Positions 1 to 7,503 of a DNA stretch of 26,162 nt are shown here, piece after piece. Positions within the stretch are counted from its first letter, which is position 1, and every line of letters starts with the position of its first letter. Made by a program: the position numbers and the translations under genes. The DNA is from an uncultured Bacillota bacterium (GTDB lineage Bacteria > Bacillota > Clostridia > Peptostreptococcales > Anaerovoracaceae): assembly GCA_958448635.1 (NCBI GenBank), contig CAUDEQ010000022.1, positions 1 to 26,162 of the forward strand. The letters are read 5' to 3'. The notes under the pieces were generated by a model that worked only from the letters and a program-made list of their open reading frames with translations, made no database searches and was not told where the DNA came from.

Positions 1-36
1 CATGGCTGCAATGCAAATCCTGATTCTGGTTTTCAT
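1..36 (-). CDS. Start of a divergent gene (12 codons visible)
   Basis: Only the first 12 codons fall in the window, reading MKTRIRICIAAM on the minus strand from the ATG at 36-34. The start is supported by an AGGAG Shine-Dalgarno at 48-44, 7 nt upstream. A basic stretch followed by small hydrophobic residues could begin a signal peptide or membrane anchor, but that is inference. A 20-codon ORF (95-33, minus) overlaps the start as ATGA and might be a coupled leader, although it has no well-placed SD of its own. The function cannot be determined. A minus-strand promoter candidate lies at 187-159. Confidence 0.45.
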   Translation of the reverse strand, partial: MKTRIRICIAAM

Positions 37-128
37 CGTTTTTCTCCTGAAATTTCTTGTCCCTTGAAAAGCAATTCGTTTAATGTCTTATCCATTTTAC
101 ACTTTAAATTATCGCCTTTCAAGATGGT

Positions 129-158
129 TTGGCAAAATAAAAGAGAATTTGTTATAAT
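129..158 (+). promoter_or_regulatory. sfsA promoter, predicts a leaderless transcript
   Basis: TTGGCA (129-134) and a perfect TATAAT (153-158) are separated by 18 nt. Counting seven bases beyond the last base of the -10 puts the transcription start at 165, which is the A of the sfsA ATG. No SD precedes that ATG, which fits leaderless translation. A second TATAAT at 161-166 has no -35 at a usable distance. Confidence 0.6.
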
Positions 159-187
159 AATATAATGAAGTATAAAAAAATCGTCAA
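159..187 (-). promoter_or_regulatory. Candidate promoter for the divergent left-edge gene
   Basis: On the minus strand TTGACG (187-182) is followed after 17 nt by TATATT (164-159), a good sigma-A-type match. The predicted start is near 152, giving a leader of about 115 nt before the ATG at 36. The -10 element abuts the -10 of the plus-strand sfsA promoter (153-158), so the two polymerases could not bind together. This is sequence inference only, in an AT-rich patch. Confidence 0.4.
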
Positions 188-890
188 AGGAAAGTTCATA
201 AACAGACCCAACAGGTTCATAGCTAATGTAAAAACAGGAGAAAAAACGACAACGGCTCATGTGAAAAACACAGGTAGACTCGGGGAGCTTCTTAAGGAGG
301 GGGCAGATGTATTCCTGGAGGACCATGTGGAGAATATGGGAAGCAGAAAACACAGGTATTCACTGGTGGGAGTTACTAAGCCGTCGGCGAAGGAAGACAG
401 GCTGGTTAATATAGATTCCCGGGCTCCCAACAAGGTGGTGAAAGAGGCTCTGGAAGACGGAAGGCTTCTGCCGTGCGGAGTGAAAAAAATATCGTATGTG
501 AAGGCTGAATACATGTACGGTGAATCAAGGCTTGACTTCTATGCGGAGTGTGATGGCGGAGCGAGGCTCCTGATGGAGGTCAAGGGAGTGACCCTTGAGG
601 AAAACGGTACAGCCATGTTTCCGGATGCGCCTACGGAAAGGGGCATAAGGCACATAGAGGAGCTTATCCATGCAGTGGAGGAAGGATACAGAGCCTGCAT
701 TGTATTTGTGATACAGATGAAGGGCGTTGCGGCGTTTGAGCCCAACGATGCAGCTCATCCACAGTTCGGTGAAGCTCTCGCTAAAGCCGCTTCTATGGGG
801 GTGGAGGTGCTGGCATATGACTGCGTGGTGGATGAGACGTGGATGAGACTTGATGAGCCTGTTGGGGTAACGCTGAGAAAGCATTTTTAA
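165..890 (+). CDS. sfsA: SfsA family DNA-binding/nuclease-like protein
   Basis: The 241-residue product matches the SfsA (sugar fermentation stimulation protein) family over its whole length. Visible family blocks are RPNRFIA (14-20), HVKNTGRL (32-39), SRLDF (121-125), EVKGVTL (138-144) and FPDAPTERG (152-160). D124 with E138/K140 resembles a PD-(D/E)XK nuclease core, and the N-terminal part is the OB-like DNA-binding region of the family. The E. coli protein is linked to maltose metabolism, but the biochemical role of SfsA is not settled, so no pathway is assigned. The ATG at 165 is chosen because homology begins a few residues later and no downstream start has an SD. It has no SD itself and coincides with the predicted transcription start. 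The gene is monocistronic, ending in a terminator at 926-957. Confidence 0.9.
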   Translation: MKYKKIVKGKFINRPNRFIANVKTGEKTTTAHVKNTGRLGELLKEGADVFLEDHVENMGSRKHRYSLVGVTKPSAKEDRLVNIDSRAPNKVVKEALEDGRLLPCGVKKISYVKAEYMYGESRLDFYAECDGGARLLMEVKGVTLEENGTAMFPDAPTERGIRHIEELIHAVEEGYRACIVFVIQMKGVAAFEPNDAAHPQFGEALAKAASMGVEVLAYDCVVDETWMRLDEPVGVTLRKHF

Positions 891-925
891 TGCCGTAAAA
901 ACATTTAAATATCAACGATTTAACG

Positions 926-957
926 GAAGCTTCGATGGTGATCGAAGCTTCTTTTTT
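926..957 (+). terminator. Rho-independent terminator after sfsA
   Basis: A perfect 11-bp inverted repeat (926-936 with 941-951), a GGTG loop and six T residues (952-957) form a classic intrinsic terminator. It separates sfsA from the mraZ control region. Confidence 0.92.
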
Positions 958-1111
958 GTGCAAATGGCAATGCGGCGGTGATTTGGGAATAAAACAATAT
1001 ATGGCATAAATTTTAATATTTGCTACAACATATGGTGCTTTTGCTGCCGGCGAATTGTTTTTTCTTTGCTTAAACGTGATTTTGGGAGCAAAAAAGCATT
1101 GTGGTGGAGTG

Positions 1112-1151
1112 AAAATGTTGCGAATTGGTGTAAAGTGGTTTAAAATGGAGT
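1112..1151 (+). promoter_or_regulatory. MraZ box array (four 10-bp direct repeats)
   Basis: Four tandem decamers are in exact 10-bp phase: AAAATGTTGC, GAATTGGTGT, AAAGTGGTTT and AAAATGGAGT. The TG core recurs at 1116, 1126, 1136 and 1146. MraZ proteins of other bacteria bind short direct repeats with a TGG/AAAGTGG core at about one helical turn just upstream of mraZ, so this is probably the autoregulatory operator. A further TGG at 1105 lies 11 bp before the first core and may be a fifth, weaker box. The array covers the candidate promoter at 1118-1146, which suggests repression by occlusion. Confidence 0.75.
1118..1146 (+). promoter_or_regulatory. Candidate dcw cluster promoter
   Basis: TTGCGA (1118-1123) and TAAAAT (1141-1146) are spaced by 17 nt, matching consensus at 4/6 and 5/6 positions. 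The predicted start near 1153 gives a 5' leader of about 23 nt with the SD at 1162-1169. Both hexamers lie within the MraZ boxes. In the rest of 958-1100 I see no better promoter and no gene. Confidence 0.5.
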
Positions 1152-1175
1152 ATATAAAAATGGGGGAAGAATCAG

Positions 1176-1619
1176 ATGTTTGTAGGCAAATACAACAACT
1201 CAATAGACGGAAAGTCGAGGATGATAGTGCCTGCAAAGTTCAGAGAGGAGCTTGGAGGCAGCATTGTCATAGCCAAATCTCTGGACAGATGCCTCACCAT
1301 TTATCCCAGAGAGCAGTGGGTCAGATTTGTTGAGGAGAAGCTGAGCATCCTGCCTATGGGAAGTGAAAATGCGAGAAAACTGAGAAGACATTTTTATTCA
1401 TCGGCTGCAGAATGCGAGGTGGACAAGCAGGGAAGGCTGACCATACCGCAGGAGCTGAAGGAATATGCGTCTATAGATAAGGAGCTTGTGACGATCGGAA
1501 GCGAAATGACCATTGAGGTATGGAGCAGGGAAAACTGGGACAAGGAGCTTGATCCTGACACAGGTGAACTTATGAGTGCCAGCGATCTGGCGGAAAGCAT
1601 GGAGCAATATGGATTTTAA
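1176..1619 (+). CDS. mraZ: Transcriptional regulator MraZ
   Basis: MraZ is the DNA-binding regulator encoded first in dcw clusters. It forms a ring with an AbrB-like fold and usually represses its own operon. The 147-residue product starts MFVGKYNNSIDGKSR and carries two SpoVT/AbrB-like repeats, roughly residues 5-50 (DGKSRMIVPAKFRE) and 75-125 (VDKQGRLTIPQELKEYA), with both DxxGR/K-type signatures visible. Length is normal. The ATG is preceded by a strong SD (GGGGGAAG, 1162-1169). The upstream 10-bp-phased repeat array is its expected binding site. The gene overlaps rsmH by 11 nt, so the two are probably translationally coupled. Confidence 0.96.
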   Translation: MFVGKYNNSIDGKSRMIVPAKFREELGGSIVIAKSLDRCLTIYPREQWVRFVEEKLSILPMGSENARKLRRHFYSSAAECEVDKQGRLTIPQELKEYASIDKELVTIGSEMTIEVWSRENWDKELDPDTGELMSASDLAESMEQYGF

Positions 1620-2547
1620 ACATATCCCTGTACTGTACAGCGAGTGCATTTCCAATTTAAAAATAAAGCCGGACGGAGTATATGCAGACGGAACCCTGGG
1701 CGGAGGCGGACATGCCTTCGGTATAGGCAGCCTGCTGAGTGAAGCGGGCATGCTGATAGGCATAGACCGTGATCAGGACGCCATAGATGCTGCGTCGAAA
1801 AGGTTGGATAGCCTTTCATGCAGCGTAAAGCTTGTTCGGGATAACTACTCCAATATCAGGGAGATTCTGCAAGAGCTGGAGGTGCCGGGCATAGACGGCG
1901 CACTGTTGGATATAGGAGTATCGTCCTTTCAGCTAGACAATAAGGAAAGAGGATTTTCCTACATGCAGGATGCGCCTCTGGATATGAGAATGAACAGGGA
2001 GGACAGCTTCACTGCCTACGATGTGGTGAACGGTTATGACCGCAGACAGCTTGCGGATATCATAAAGAAGTACGGAGAAGAAAAATGGGCGTTGCGGATA
2101 AGCGAATTCATAGTAAAGGAAAGAGCCAAGGGCGCCATAGAGACCACCGGTCAGCTGGTGGATATCATAAAGGCTGCCATACCGGCATCAGCCAGACGTG
2201 ACGGGCCTCATCCGGCCAAGAGAACCTTTCAGGCCATAAGGATAGAGGTGAACAATGAGCTGGAGCAGCTGGAAAGGGCAGTTGATGAATTCTGCGATGT
2301 GCTGCTGCCGGGAGGAAGGCTTTGCATAATAACCTTCCACTCCCTTGAGGACAGGATAGTGAAGGAGGCATTCAACAGAAGGCTGAATCCATGCACATGT
2401 CCGAAGGAATTTCCGGTATGCGTGTGCGGCAAGGTGACGGATGTTGTAAAGGTTACGGGAAAGCCTATTGTTTCAGGCAGAGAAGAGCTGGATGAAAATC
2501 CCAGAGCCAGGAGTGCGAAGCTCCGTGTGATAGAAAAGAAGAGGTAG
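1609..2547 (+). CDS. rsmH: 16S rRNA (cytosine-1402-N4)-methyltransferase RsmH (MraW)
   Basis: RsmH methylates N4 of C1402 in the 16S rRNA P-site, using S-adenosylmethionine, in the cytoplasm. The 312-residue product shows the SAM-binding block GTLGGGGHA (28-36) and GIDRD (51-55), then LLDIGVSSFQLD, the HPAKRTFQAIRIEVNNEL block and ITFHSLEDRIVK. Near the C-terminus are cysteines in CTCPKEFPVCVCG and the closing NPRARSAKLR. The start at 1609 (MDFKHIPVLY) is chosen over an in-frame ATG at 1576 because family homology begins there. That leaves an 11-nt overlap with mraZ and an SD-like GGAG at 1601-1604. ftsL begins 5 nt after the stop. Confidence 0.96.
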   Translation: MDFKHIPVLYSECISNLKIKPDGVYADGTLGGGGHAFGIGSLLSEAGMLIGIDRDQDAIDAASKRLDSLSCSVKLVRDNYSNIREILQELEVPGIDGALLDIGVSSFQLDNKERGFSYMQDAPLDMRMNREDSFTAYDVVNGYDRRQLADIIKKYGEEKWALRISEFIVKERAKGAIETTGQLVDIIKAAIPASARRDGPHPAKRTFQAIRIEVNNELEQLERAVDEFCDVLLPGGRLCIITFHSLEDRIVKEAFNRRLNPCTCPKEFPVCVCGKVTDVVKVTGKPIVSGREELDENPRARSAKLRVIEKKR

Positions 2548-2551
2548 AGAA

Positions 2552-3004
2552 ATGATTGCACCTGAAAGATGGTATGAATATCAAAAGGATTATCAGAGAT
2601 ATGGGCTGGACATGAAGCCGCAGACGGAGCGCAGGTCACGTACCCAGAGGAAGAGAAAAACAAAAAAAGCTATCATATCTTCCGGAGGTGCGAAGAAGCT
2701 GGCGTTTTCCACGGTTCTGACTGTAGGTATAGCTATGATAGTGCTGATAATTGTCACGGCATATGCGGCGGGCATAAGATATGACATAAACTCCATGGTG
2801 AAGGAAAACAATGCTCTCATGGGCGACATAGAGAACCTTCAGGTAAAGATATTCAGTGCTACAAATATCGACTATGTGGAAGGCAAGGCTACAGGCGAGC
2901 TGGGGATGAAATATCCATCGTCTGAAGATTATGTATATTTGACAGGAGACGATCTCCCGGAGCCGGGTTTTGCCGATATAATAAAGGAAAATGCATATAA
3001 TTGA
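2552..3004 (+). CDS. ftsL: FtsL-like cell division protein
   Basis: This is a bitopic membrane protein of the divisome FtsL class, which with FtsB/DivIC and FtsQ/DivIB activates septal peptidoglycan synthesis. The 150-residue product has a basic cytoplasmic N-terminus (about 26-40, rich in Arg/Lys), one transmembrane segment (about 50-73) and an extracellular heptad-like stretch (about 76-105). It ends with the LGMKYPSSEDYVYL block typical of FtsL C-termini and an acidic tail. FtsL is poorly conserved, so the call rests on topology, this block and position between rsmH and the PBP gene. An SD (GAGG) precedes the ATG. It is followed by a 103-nt spacer with a hairpin. Confidence 0.8.
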   Translation: MIAPERWYEYQKDYQRYGLDMKPQTERRSRTQRKRKTKKAIISSGGAKKLAFSTVLTVGIAMIVLIIVTAYAAGIRYDINSMVKENNALMGDIENLQVKIFSATNIDYVEGKATGELGMKYPSSEDYVYLTGDDLPEPGFADIIKENAYN

Positions 3005-3054
3005 TTTTACAAAATATAATATGTCGTAGTATTGGAAAAAAATGCGATGCAGAT

Positions 3055-3096
3055 ACCCGGACAGCTTAATATGGTAATGATGTCCGGGTTGTTTTT
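3055..3096 (+). terminator. Terminator-like hairpin between ftsL and the PBP gene
   Basis: ACCCGGACA (3055-3063) pairs with TGTCCGGGT (3081-3089) as a perfect 9-bp GC-rich stem with a 17-nt loop. TTGTTTTT follows (3089-3096) and then the SD of the PBP gene (AAGGGAG, 3097-3103). It looks like an intrinsic terminator weakened by its long loop, and in mid-cluster it would act as a partial terminator or attenuator. A TATAAT at 3015-3020 lies upstream, but no convincing -35 accompanies it. Confidence 0.6.
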
Positions 3097-3107
3097 AAGG
3101 GAGTAAA

Positions 3108-5087
3108 ATGACAACATCAAACAAGAGCAAGAAAAATCTCATATTGATATTGGGAATAGTGTTTGTATGTATGCTGGTGCTGTGCATAAGAGTTGGGTGG
3201 ATACAGATCGTAAGGGGCGATGAGCTTTCAGAACGTGCCATACAGCAGCAGACACGAGACACGCCTATAGAAGCTGAAAGAGGCGTAATATATGATACCA
3301 ACGGCAATGAGCTGGCGGTAAGCGTAACCTGCTACACCATCTGGGCAAGACCAAGCGATATCAAGGCTGCGGAAACGGCTAAAGAACGCAGTGAAAACAT
3401 CGAAGAGGTGTCAACGACGCTGTCCGAGCTTTTGGAAATGGATTATGCGGATGTCAAGAAAATGGTGACGTTGGAGCAAAGCATCGTCAAGGTCAAGAAG
3501 GGGATAGACAAGGAAACGGCTGACAAAATAAGAGAAAAGGGGCTGCAGGGGATAGAGATAGCGGAGGATACCATGAGAAGCTATCCGCTTGGAGCCTTTG
3601 CGGCTCACACTCTGGGAAGTGTTACAGATGACAATGTGGGGCTTTCGGGGTTGGAGCTTGAATACAATACATATTTAAGCGGAGTAGCCGGAAGGTGGAT
3701 AAATTACACAGATACACGAGGATACAGGCTGTCGTACGGAGAAGAAAAGTACTACAAGGCAGAGGATGGCTACAGCGTGGTGACCACCATAGATCAGGTG
3801 ATACAGCATTATACCGAAAAGGCTCTGGCGCAGGTGCAGGAAAAAACCAGCTCCAAGAGAGTTCTGGCTATAGTGATGGATACGGAGACGGGAGACATAC
3901 TCGCCATGGGGCAGACGCCTGAATTCGATCTCAACGATCCTAAGACGCCTCTCGATAAGGAAGAACAGAAGGCTCTTGAAGGCATGTCTGAAGTAGAACA
4001 GGTAAATTACTGGAATAAGATGTGGAGAAATTCACTCATATGCGACGTATACGAGCCGGGCTCCACTTTCAAGCTGATAACTACGGCTATAGCGCTTGAG
4101 GAAAATATGACAAAGATGGATGATTCCTTTACATGTACCGGTTCGATAGAGGTCGCAGGGGAACGTCTTCACTGTTGGAGATCGTCAAACCCTCACGGCA
4201 CCCTTAACCTGAAGCAGGCAGTGGCCAATTCGTGTAACCCGGTCTTTGTCGAGCTGGCAGGTAGAATAGGCATCGATCTCTTCTACAGTCATCTGGATAC
4301 ACTGGGAATTACAGGAACGACAGGTATAGACTTTCCGGGTGAAGGAACGGCCATTCTTCAGTCACGTGATACGGCAGGACCTGTAGGACTGGCTACCATC
4401 GGATTCGGACAGGGCGTTGCTGTTACTCCGATTCAGCTTATAACTGCCATCAGCTCCTTCGGTAATGACGGAAAGCTGATGAAGCCGAGGCTCGTAAAGG
4501 AACTGAGGGATGAGAACGGAAATACAGTTCAGGAATTTGAGCCGGATATAGTAAGGCAGGCGATATCCAAGGAGACCGCAGATGAAATGAGAGAAATAAT
4601 GGAGTTCTCCGGAGAAAGCACTATAGGTATAGAAGGTTATAAGGTGGGTGCAAAGACAGGAACCGCCAATAAAATAAAGGAAGATGGAACAGGGTACAGC
4701 AATGATACATATTCTTCATGTATCGCAATGGCGCCGATGGACGATCCGAAGGTTTCAGTGCTTGTTATCGTTGACAGCCCACAGGGCGTTCATTTCGGAA
4801 GCGCCACTGCAGCTCCCGGTGTTAAACAGATACTGGAGGATACGCTTAGATATCTGAACATATCACCTGATGCTGAAAATCAGGAAGAGGAAGAACAGAA
4901 GAAGGTTGCAGTTCCCGATGTGGTGGGCACCAGCGTAAGTGAAGCAATAGGAGTCCTTGCCGGAGCGTCACTGTCATACGATCTCGATGAAGCTGCTGCT
5001 GAAAAAGACGATTTCATCGTGACGAAGCAGTATCCTGCAGCAGGAACTAAAATTAAAAAGGGCAGTAAGGTTTATCTTTACAATTAA
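3108..5087 (+). CDS. ftsI: Class B penicillin-binding protein with PASTA domain (FtsI/PBP2B/SpoVD type)
   Basis: This is a septal D,D-transpeptidase that cross-links peptidoglycan outside the membrane, working with FtsW. The 659-residue product has an N-terminal anchor (about 9-29), a dimerisation/pedestal region with ERGVIYDTNG (57-66), then the transpeptidase domain. All three catalytic motifs are intact: SxxK at 319-322 (STFK), SxN at 375-377 (SCN) and KTG at 516-518. After an acidic linker (591-599), one PASTA domain runs from about 599 to 659. Residues 275-309 form a charged segment between TPEFDLNDP and the SxxK block, as seen in Clostridia PBPs. It is the only PBP gene in the cluster. 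Whether it serves vegetative division or sporulation cannot be told from sequence, but its position favours division. SD AAGGGAG, ATG 3108. Confidence 0.94.
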   Translation: MTTSNKSKKNLILILGIVFVCMLVLCIRVGWIQIVRGDELSERAIQQQTRDTPIEAERGVIYDTNGNELAVSVTCYTIWARPSDIKAAETAKERSENIEEVSTTLSELLEMDYADVKKMVTLEQSIVKVKKGIDKETADKIREKGLQGIEIAEDTMRSYPLGAFAAHTLGSVTDDNVGLSGLELEYNTYLSGVAGRWINYTDTRGYRLSYGEEKYYKAEDGYSVVTTIDQVIQHYTEKALAQVQEKTSSKRVLAIVMDTETGDILAMGQTPEFDLNDPKTPLDKEEQKALEGMSEVEQVNYWNKMWRNSLICDVYEPGSTFKLITTAIALEENMTKMDDSFTCTGSIEVAGERLHCWRSSNPHGTLNLKQAVANSCNPVFVELAGRIGIDLFYSHLDTLGITGTTGIDFPGEGTAILQSRDTAGPVGLATIGFGQGVAVTPIQLITAISSFGNDGKLMKPRLVKELRDENGNTVQEFEPDIVRQAISKETADEMREIMEFSGESTIGIEGYKVGAKTGTANKIKEDGTGYSNDTYSSCIAMAPMDDPKVSVLVIVDSPQGVHFGSATAAPGVKQILEDTLRYLNISPDAENQEEEEQKKVAVPDVVGTSVSEAIGVLAGASLSYDLDEAAAEKDDFIVTKQYPAAGTKIKKGSKVYLYN

Positions 5088-5117
5088 AAGGGAAAAATAA
5101 ACAGGCAGGCGGAAATC

Positions 5118-6515
5118 ATGAACAGACTGACCATAGAAGAAATAGTCAGAGCTTCGGAAGGAGCGCTGATAAAGGGCAATAAAAATGAATACGTTACAGG
5201 TGTAAAGCACGACTCCAGAGAATGTGAAGCCGGCGATATGTTTGTGGCCATAAAGGGTGGCAATAACGACGGACATAAATTCATACCGCAGGTGGTGAAG
5301 AGCGGATGCAGGACCGTCATGGTCTCCCATATGCAGGGTTGGCCCGATGAAGTCGCCGTGGAGGATATAAACATCATCAAGGTGGAGGATACGGTTTATT
5401 CTCTGGGTGAGCTTGCCGCCTACTATCTGTCTACGCTGAATGTGCTGAGGATAGCCGTTACGGGAAGCGTTGGAAAAACCTCGGTAAGAGACATGATATA
5501 TTATGTCATGAGTGAAAGGTATAACTGCGGAAGAAATCTGAAAAATTACAACAATTTCATAGGTCTTCCCATATCCATATTCAGATTTGACAGCAGCACT
5601 GAAGCGGTGGTTCTGGAAATGGGAATGGATAAGTTTGGGGAGATAGACAGACTTGCCCGGATAGTTAAGCCGAACATAGCCGTGATAACCAACATAGGAG
5701 TGTCCCATATTGAAAATCTGGGAAGCAGAGACGGTATTTTCAAGGCTAAGATGGAAATCGCAGAGCATATAAGCCGCTTTGACGATGGCAAGGAAGGCGT
5801 TCTCGTATTTCCATGGGATGATGAATACCTGACAAAGGAGAATACAGCAGGAGATTACAGGCAGGTTTCCATAGGTGAAGACGGAAGAAGTGAATATATA
5901 ATATCGGATGTTGACGATTTCGGGCTTGAGGGTATACAATTTGTGCTGGAGCACAAGGAGAAAAGCAATCGTATAAGGCTCAGAATTCCGGGAAGACACA
6001 ACGCAGTCAATGCATCGGTGGCCATCGCCGTAGGCATGGAAGCGGGAGTATCCGTGGAGGAGGCTGCAGAAGGACTTTTAAAAGCGGAGCTTACGGGAAG
6101 CCGGCTGAAGTCAGTGGATACAGGAAGGCTGAAGATAATAGATGACACATACAATGCCAATCCCGATTCAATGAAAAGCGCCATGAGAGTATTGGAGCTT
6201 AGCAGCTGCAAGGGTAAAAAGACAGCCATCCTCGGCGATATGTTTGAACTGGGAGAGGAAAGTGAGAACCTTCATTACGGTGTGGGGCTTTTCGCAAGGA
6301 ATCTCAATATAGATACCGTGATAGCCGTAGGAAGAAATGCAGCACATATCGCTGAAGGAGCAGCCGGAGGCAATGCTGAAGCAGTTTATTACGAAGACGT
6401 GGAAAGTCTGAAAAAGGAGCTTGGCAGATTTGCAGGCGTCGGTGATATCATACTGGTCAAAGGCTCCAGAGGAATGAAACTGGAGCGGATAGTGGAAGAA
6501 TTAAAGAAATTATAG
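5118..6515 (+). CDS. murF: UDP-MurNAc-tripeptide:D-Ala-D-Ala ligase MurF
   Basis: MurF adds D-Ala-D-Ala to the UDP-MurNAc tripeptide, using ATP, in the last cytoplasmic Mur ligase step. The 465-residue product has the ATP-binding P-loop TGSVGKTS (115-122), the NNFIGLP block (145-151), VLEMGMD, the central ITNIGVSH block and the C-terminal signature DDTYNANPDSM (342-352) that separates MurF from MurE. It directly follows the PBP gene (30 nt). In many Firmicutes murE sits between these two genes, and it is absent here. The ribosome site before ATG 5118 is weak (GGCGG at about 5108-5112). The mraY SD overlaps its stop codon. Confidence 0.95.
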   Translation: MNRLTIEEIVRASEGALIKGNKNEYVTGVKHDSRECEAGDMFVAIKGGNNDGHKFIPQVVKSGCRTVMVSHMQGWPDEVAVEDINIIKVEDTVYSLGELAAYYLSTLNVLRIAVTGSVGKTSVRDMIYYVMSERYNCGRNLKNYNNFIGLPISIFRFDSSTEAVVLEMGMDKFGEIDRLARIVKPNIAVITNIGVSHIENLGSRDGIFKAKMEIAEHISRFDDGKEGVLVFPWDDEYLTKENTAGDYRQVSIGEDGRSEYIISDVDDFGLEGIQFVLEHKEKSNRIRLRIPGRHNAVNASVAIAVGMEAGVSVEEAAEGLLKAELTGSRLKSVDTGRLKIIDDTYNANPDSMKSAMRVLELSSCKGKKTAILGDMFELGEESENLHYGVGLFARNLNIDTVIAVGRNAAHIAEGAAGGNAEAVYYEDVESLKKELGRFAGVGDIILVKGSRGMKLERIVEELKKL

Positions 6516-6523
6516 GAGTTGCC

Positions 6524-7492
6524 ATGAGTTATACCAATATCGGAATAATAATCATAATAGCGTTTCTGATCTCGGTTCTGATAACGAGATATGAAATACC
6601 TGTGCTGAGAGCAAAGGCAGGACAGAATATAAGAGAAGACGGACCTCAGACACACCTTTCCAAGGCAGGGACGCCCAGCATGGGAGGAATAGCGATAATC
6701 ATAGCGGCAGTATTTGCCACCTTGATCGGCGGTCTCATCTGGAGCGCTGCTATTTCCGATATTATCCTGATAATATTCGTGTTTGCCGGTTTCGGTATTA
6801 TTGGCTTTTTTGATGATTATCTCAAGGTCATCAAAAAGATGAACCTGGGGCTGCGGGCGTATCAGAAGTTCGGGCTTCAGATAGTAATATCGGTGATACT
6901 TGCAGTGTTTCTGGCCAATTATTCTGATGGAAGCACATATGTATATGTGCCTGTGGCTGACATATATGTGGATTTCGGAATCTGGTATATTCCGTTCATA
7001 GTCTTCGTCATGCTTGCCATGACCAATGCAGTAAACCTTACAGACGGTCTCGACGGTCTGGCATCAGGCTCGACGTCCTTCGTGTCGCTGTTCTTCGCAG
7101 TTGCGGGTATAACCTACGGAGTAACGTCGGGAGCGTATTTCTGTGCCGCTCTCTGTGGCGGCTGTCTGGGCTTTCTGGTGTTCAACAAGAATCCTGCAAA
7201 GATATTCATGGGAGATACAGGCTCTCTGGCACTGGGCGGCGGGCTGGCTGCTGCGGCAATAGTCATGAAGCTGGAGCTGCTGCTGCCTGTGGTGGGACTG
7301 CTTTATGTGATAGAAGCCCTGTCGGTAATTCTGCAGGTAGGGTATTTCAAAATCAGCGGTGGAAAGAGGATATTTAAAATGGCGCCTATCCACCATCATT
7401 TTGAAAAATGCGGATATAAGGAGATCCAAGTCGTGATAGCATTCTGGATATTTACTATAATATGCTGCCTTATAGGCTTTGCAATTATTTAG
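6524..7492 (+). CDS. mraY: Phospho-MurNAc-pentapeptide transferase MraY
   Basis: MraY transfers phospho-MurNAc-pentapeptide to undecaprenyl phosphate at the inner face of the membrane, producing lipid I. The 322-residue, strongly hydrophobic product (about ten membrane segments) carries the Mg-binding DDY motif (FFDDYLK, 95-101), NLTDGLDGL (171-179), MGDTGSLA (229-236) and the histidine loop PIHHHFE (288-294), all catalytic or diagnostic for the family. Length is typical. The AGGAG SD (6514-6518) overlaps the murF stop, giving an 8-nt intergenic gap. murD follows at 11 nt. Confidence 0.97.
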   Translation: MSYTNIGIIIIIAFLISVLITRYEIPVLRAKAGQNIREDGPQTHLSKAGTPSMGGIAIIIAAVFATLIGGLIWSAAISDIILIIFVFAGFGIIGFFDDYLKVIKKMNLGLRAYQKFGLQIVISVILAVFLANYSDGSTYVYVPVADIYVDFGIWYIPFIVFVMLAMTNAVNLTDGLDGLASGSTSFVSLFFAVAGITYGVTSGAYFCAALCGGCLGFLVFNKNPAKIFMGDTGSLALGGGLAAAAIVMKLELLLPVVGLLYVIEALSVILQVGYFKISGGKRIFKMAPIHHHFEKCGYKEIQVVIAFWIFTIICCLIGFAII

Positions 7493-7503
7493 AGGTAGAG
7501 GTT

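Noticed and set aside
3015..3020. TATAAT as an internal promoter before the PBP gene
   Set aside because: No acceptable -35 lies 16-18 nt upstream. AT-rich sequence makes a chance match likely.
4974..5999. 341-codon minus-strand ORF under the PBP/murF region
   Set aside because: It is antisense to motif-supported ftsI and murF coding sequence, lacks a recognisable protein pattern, and is the shadow of codon bias.
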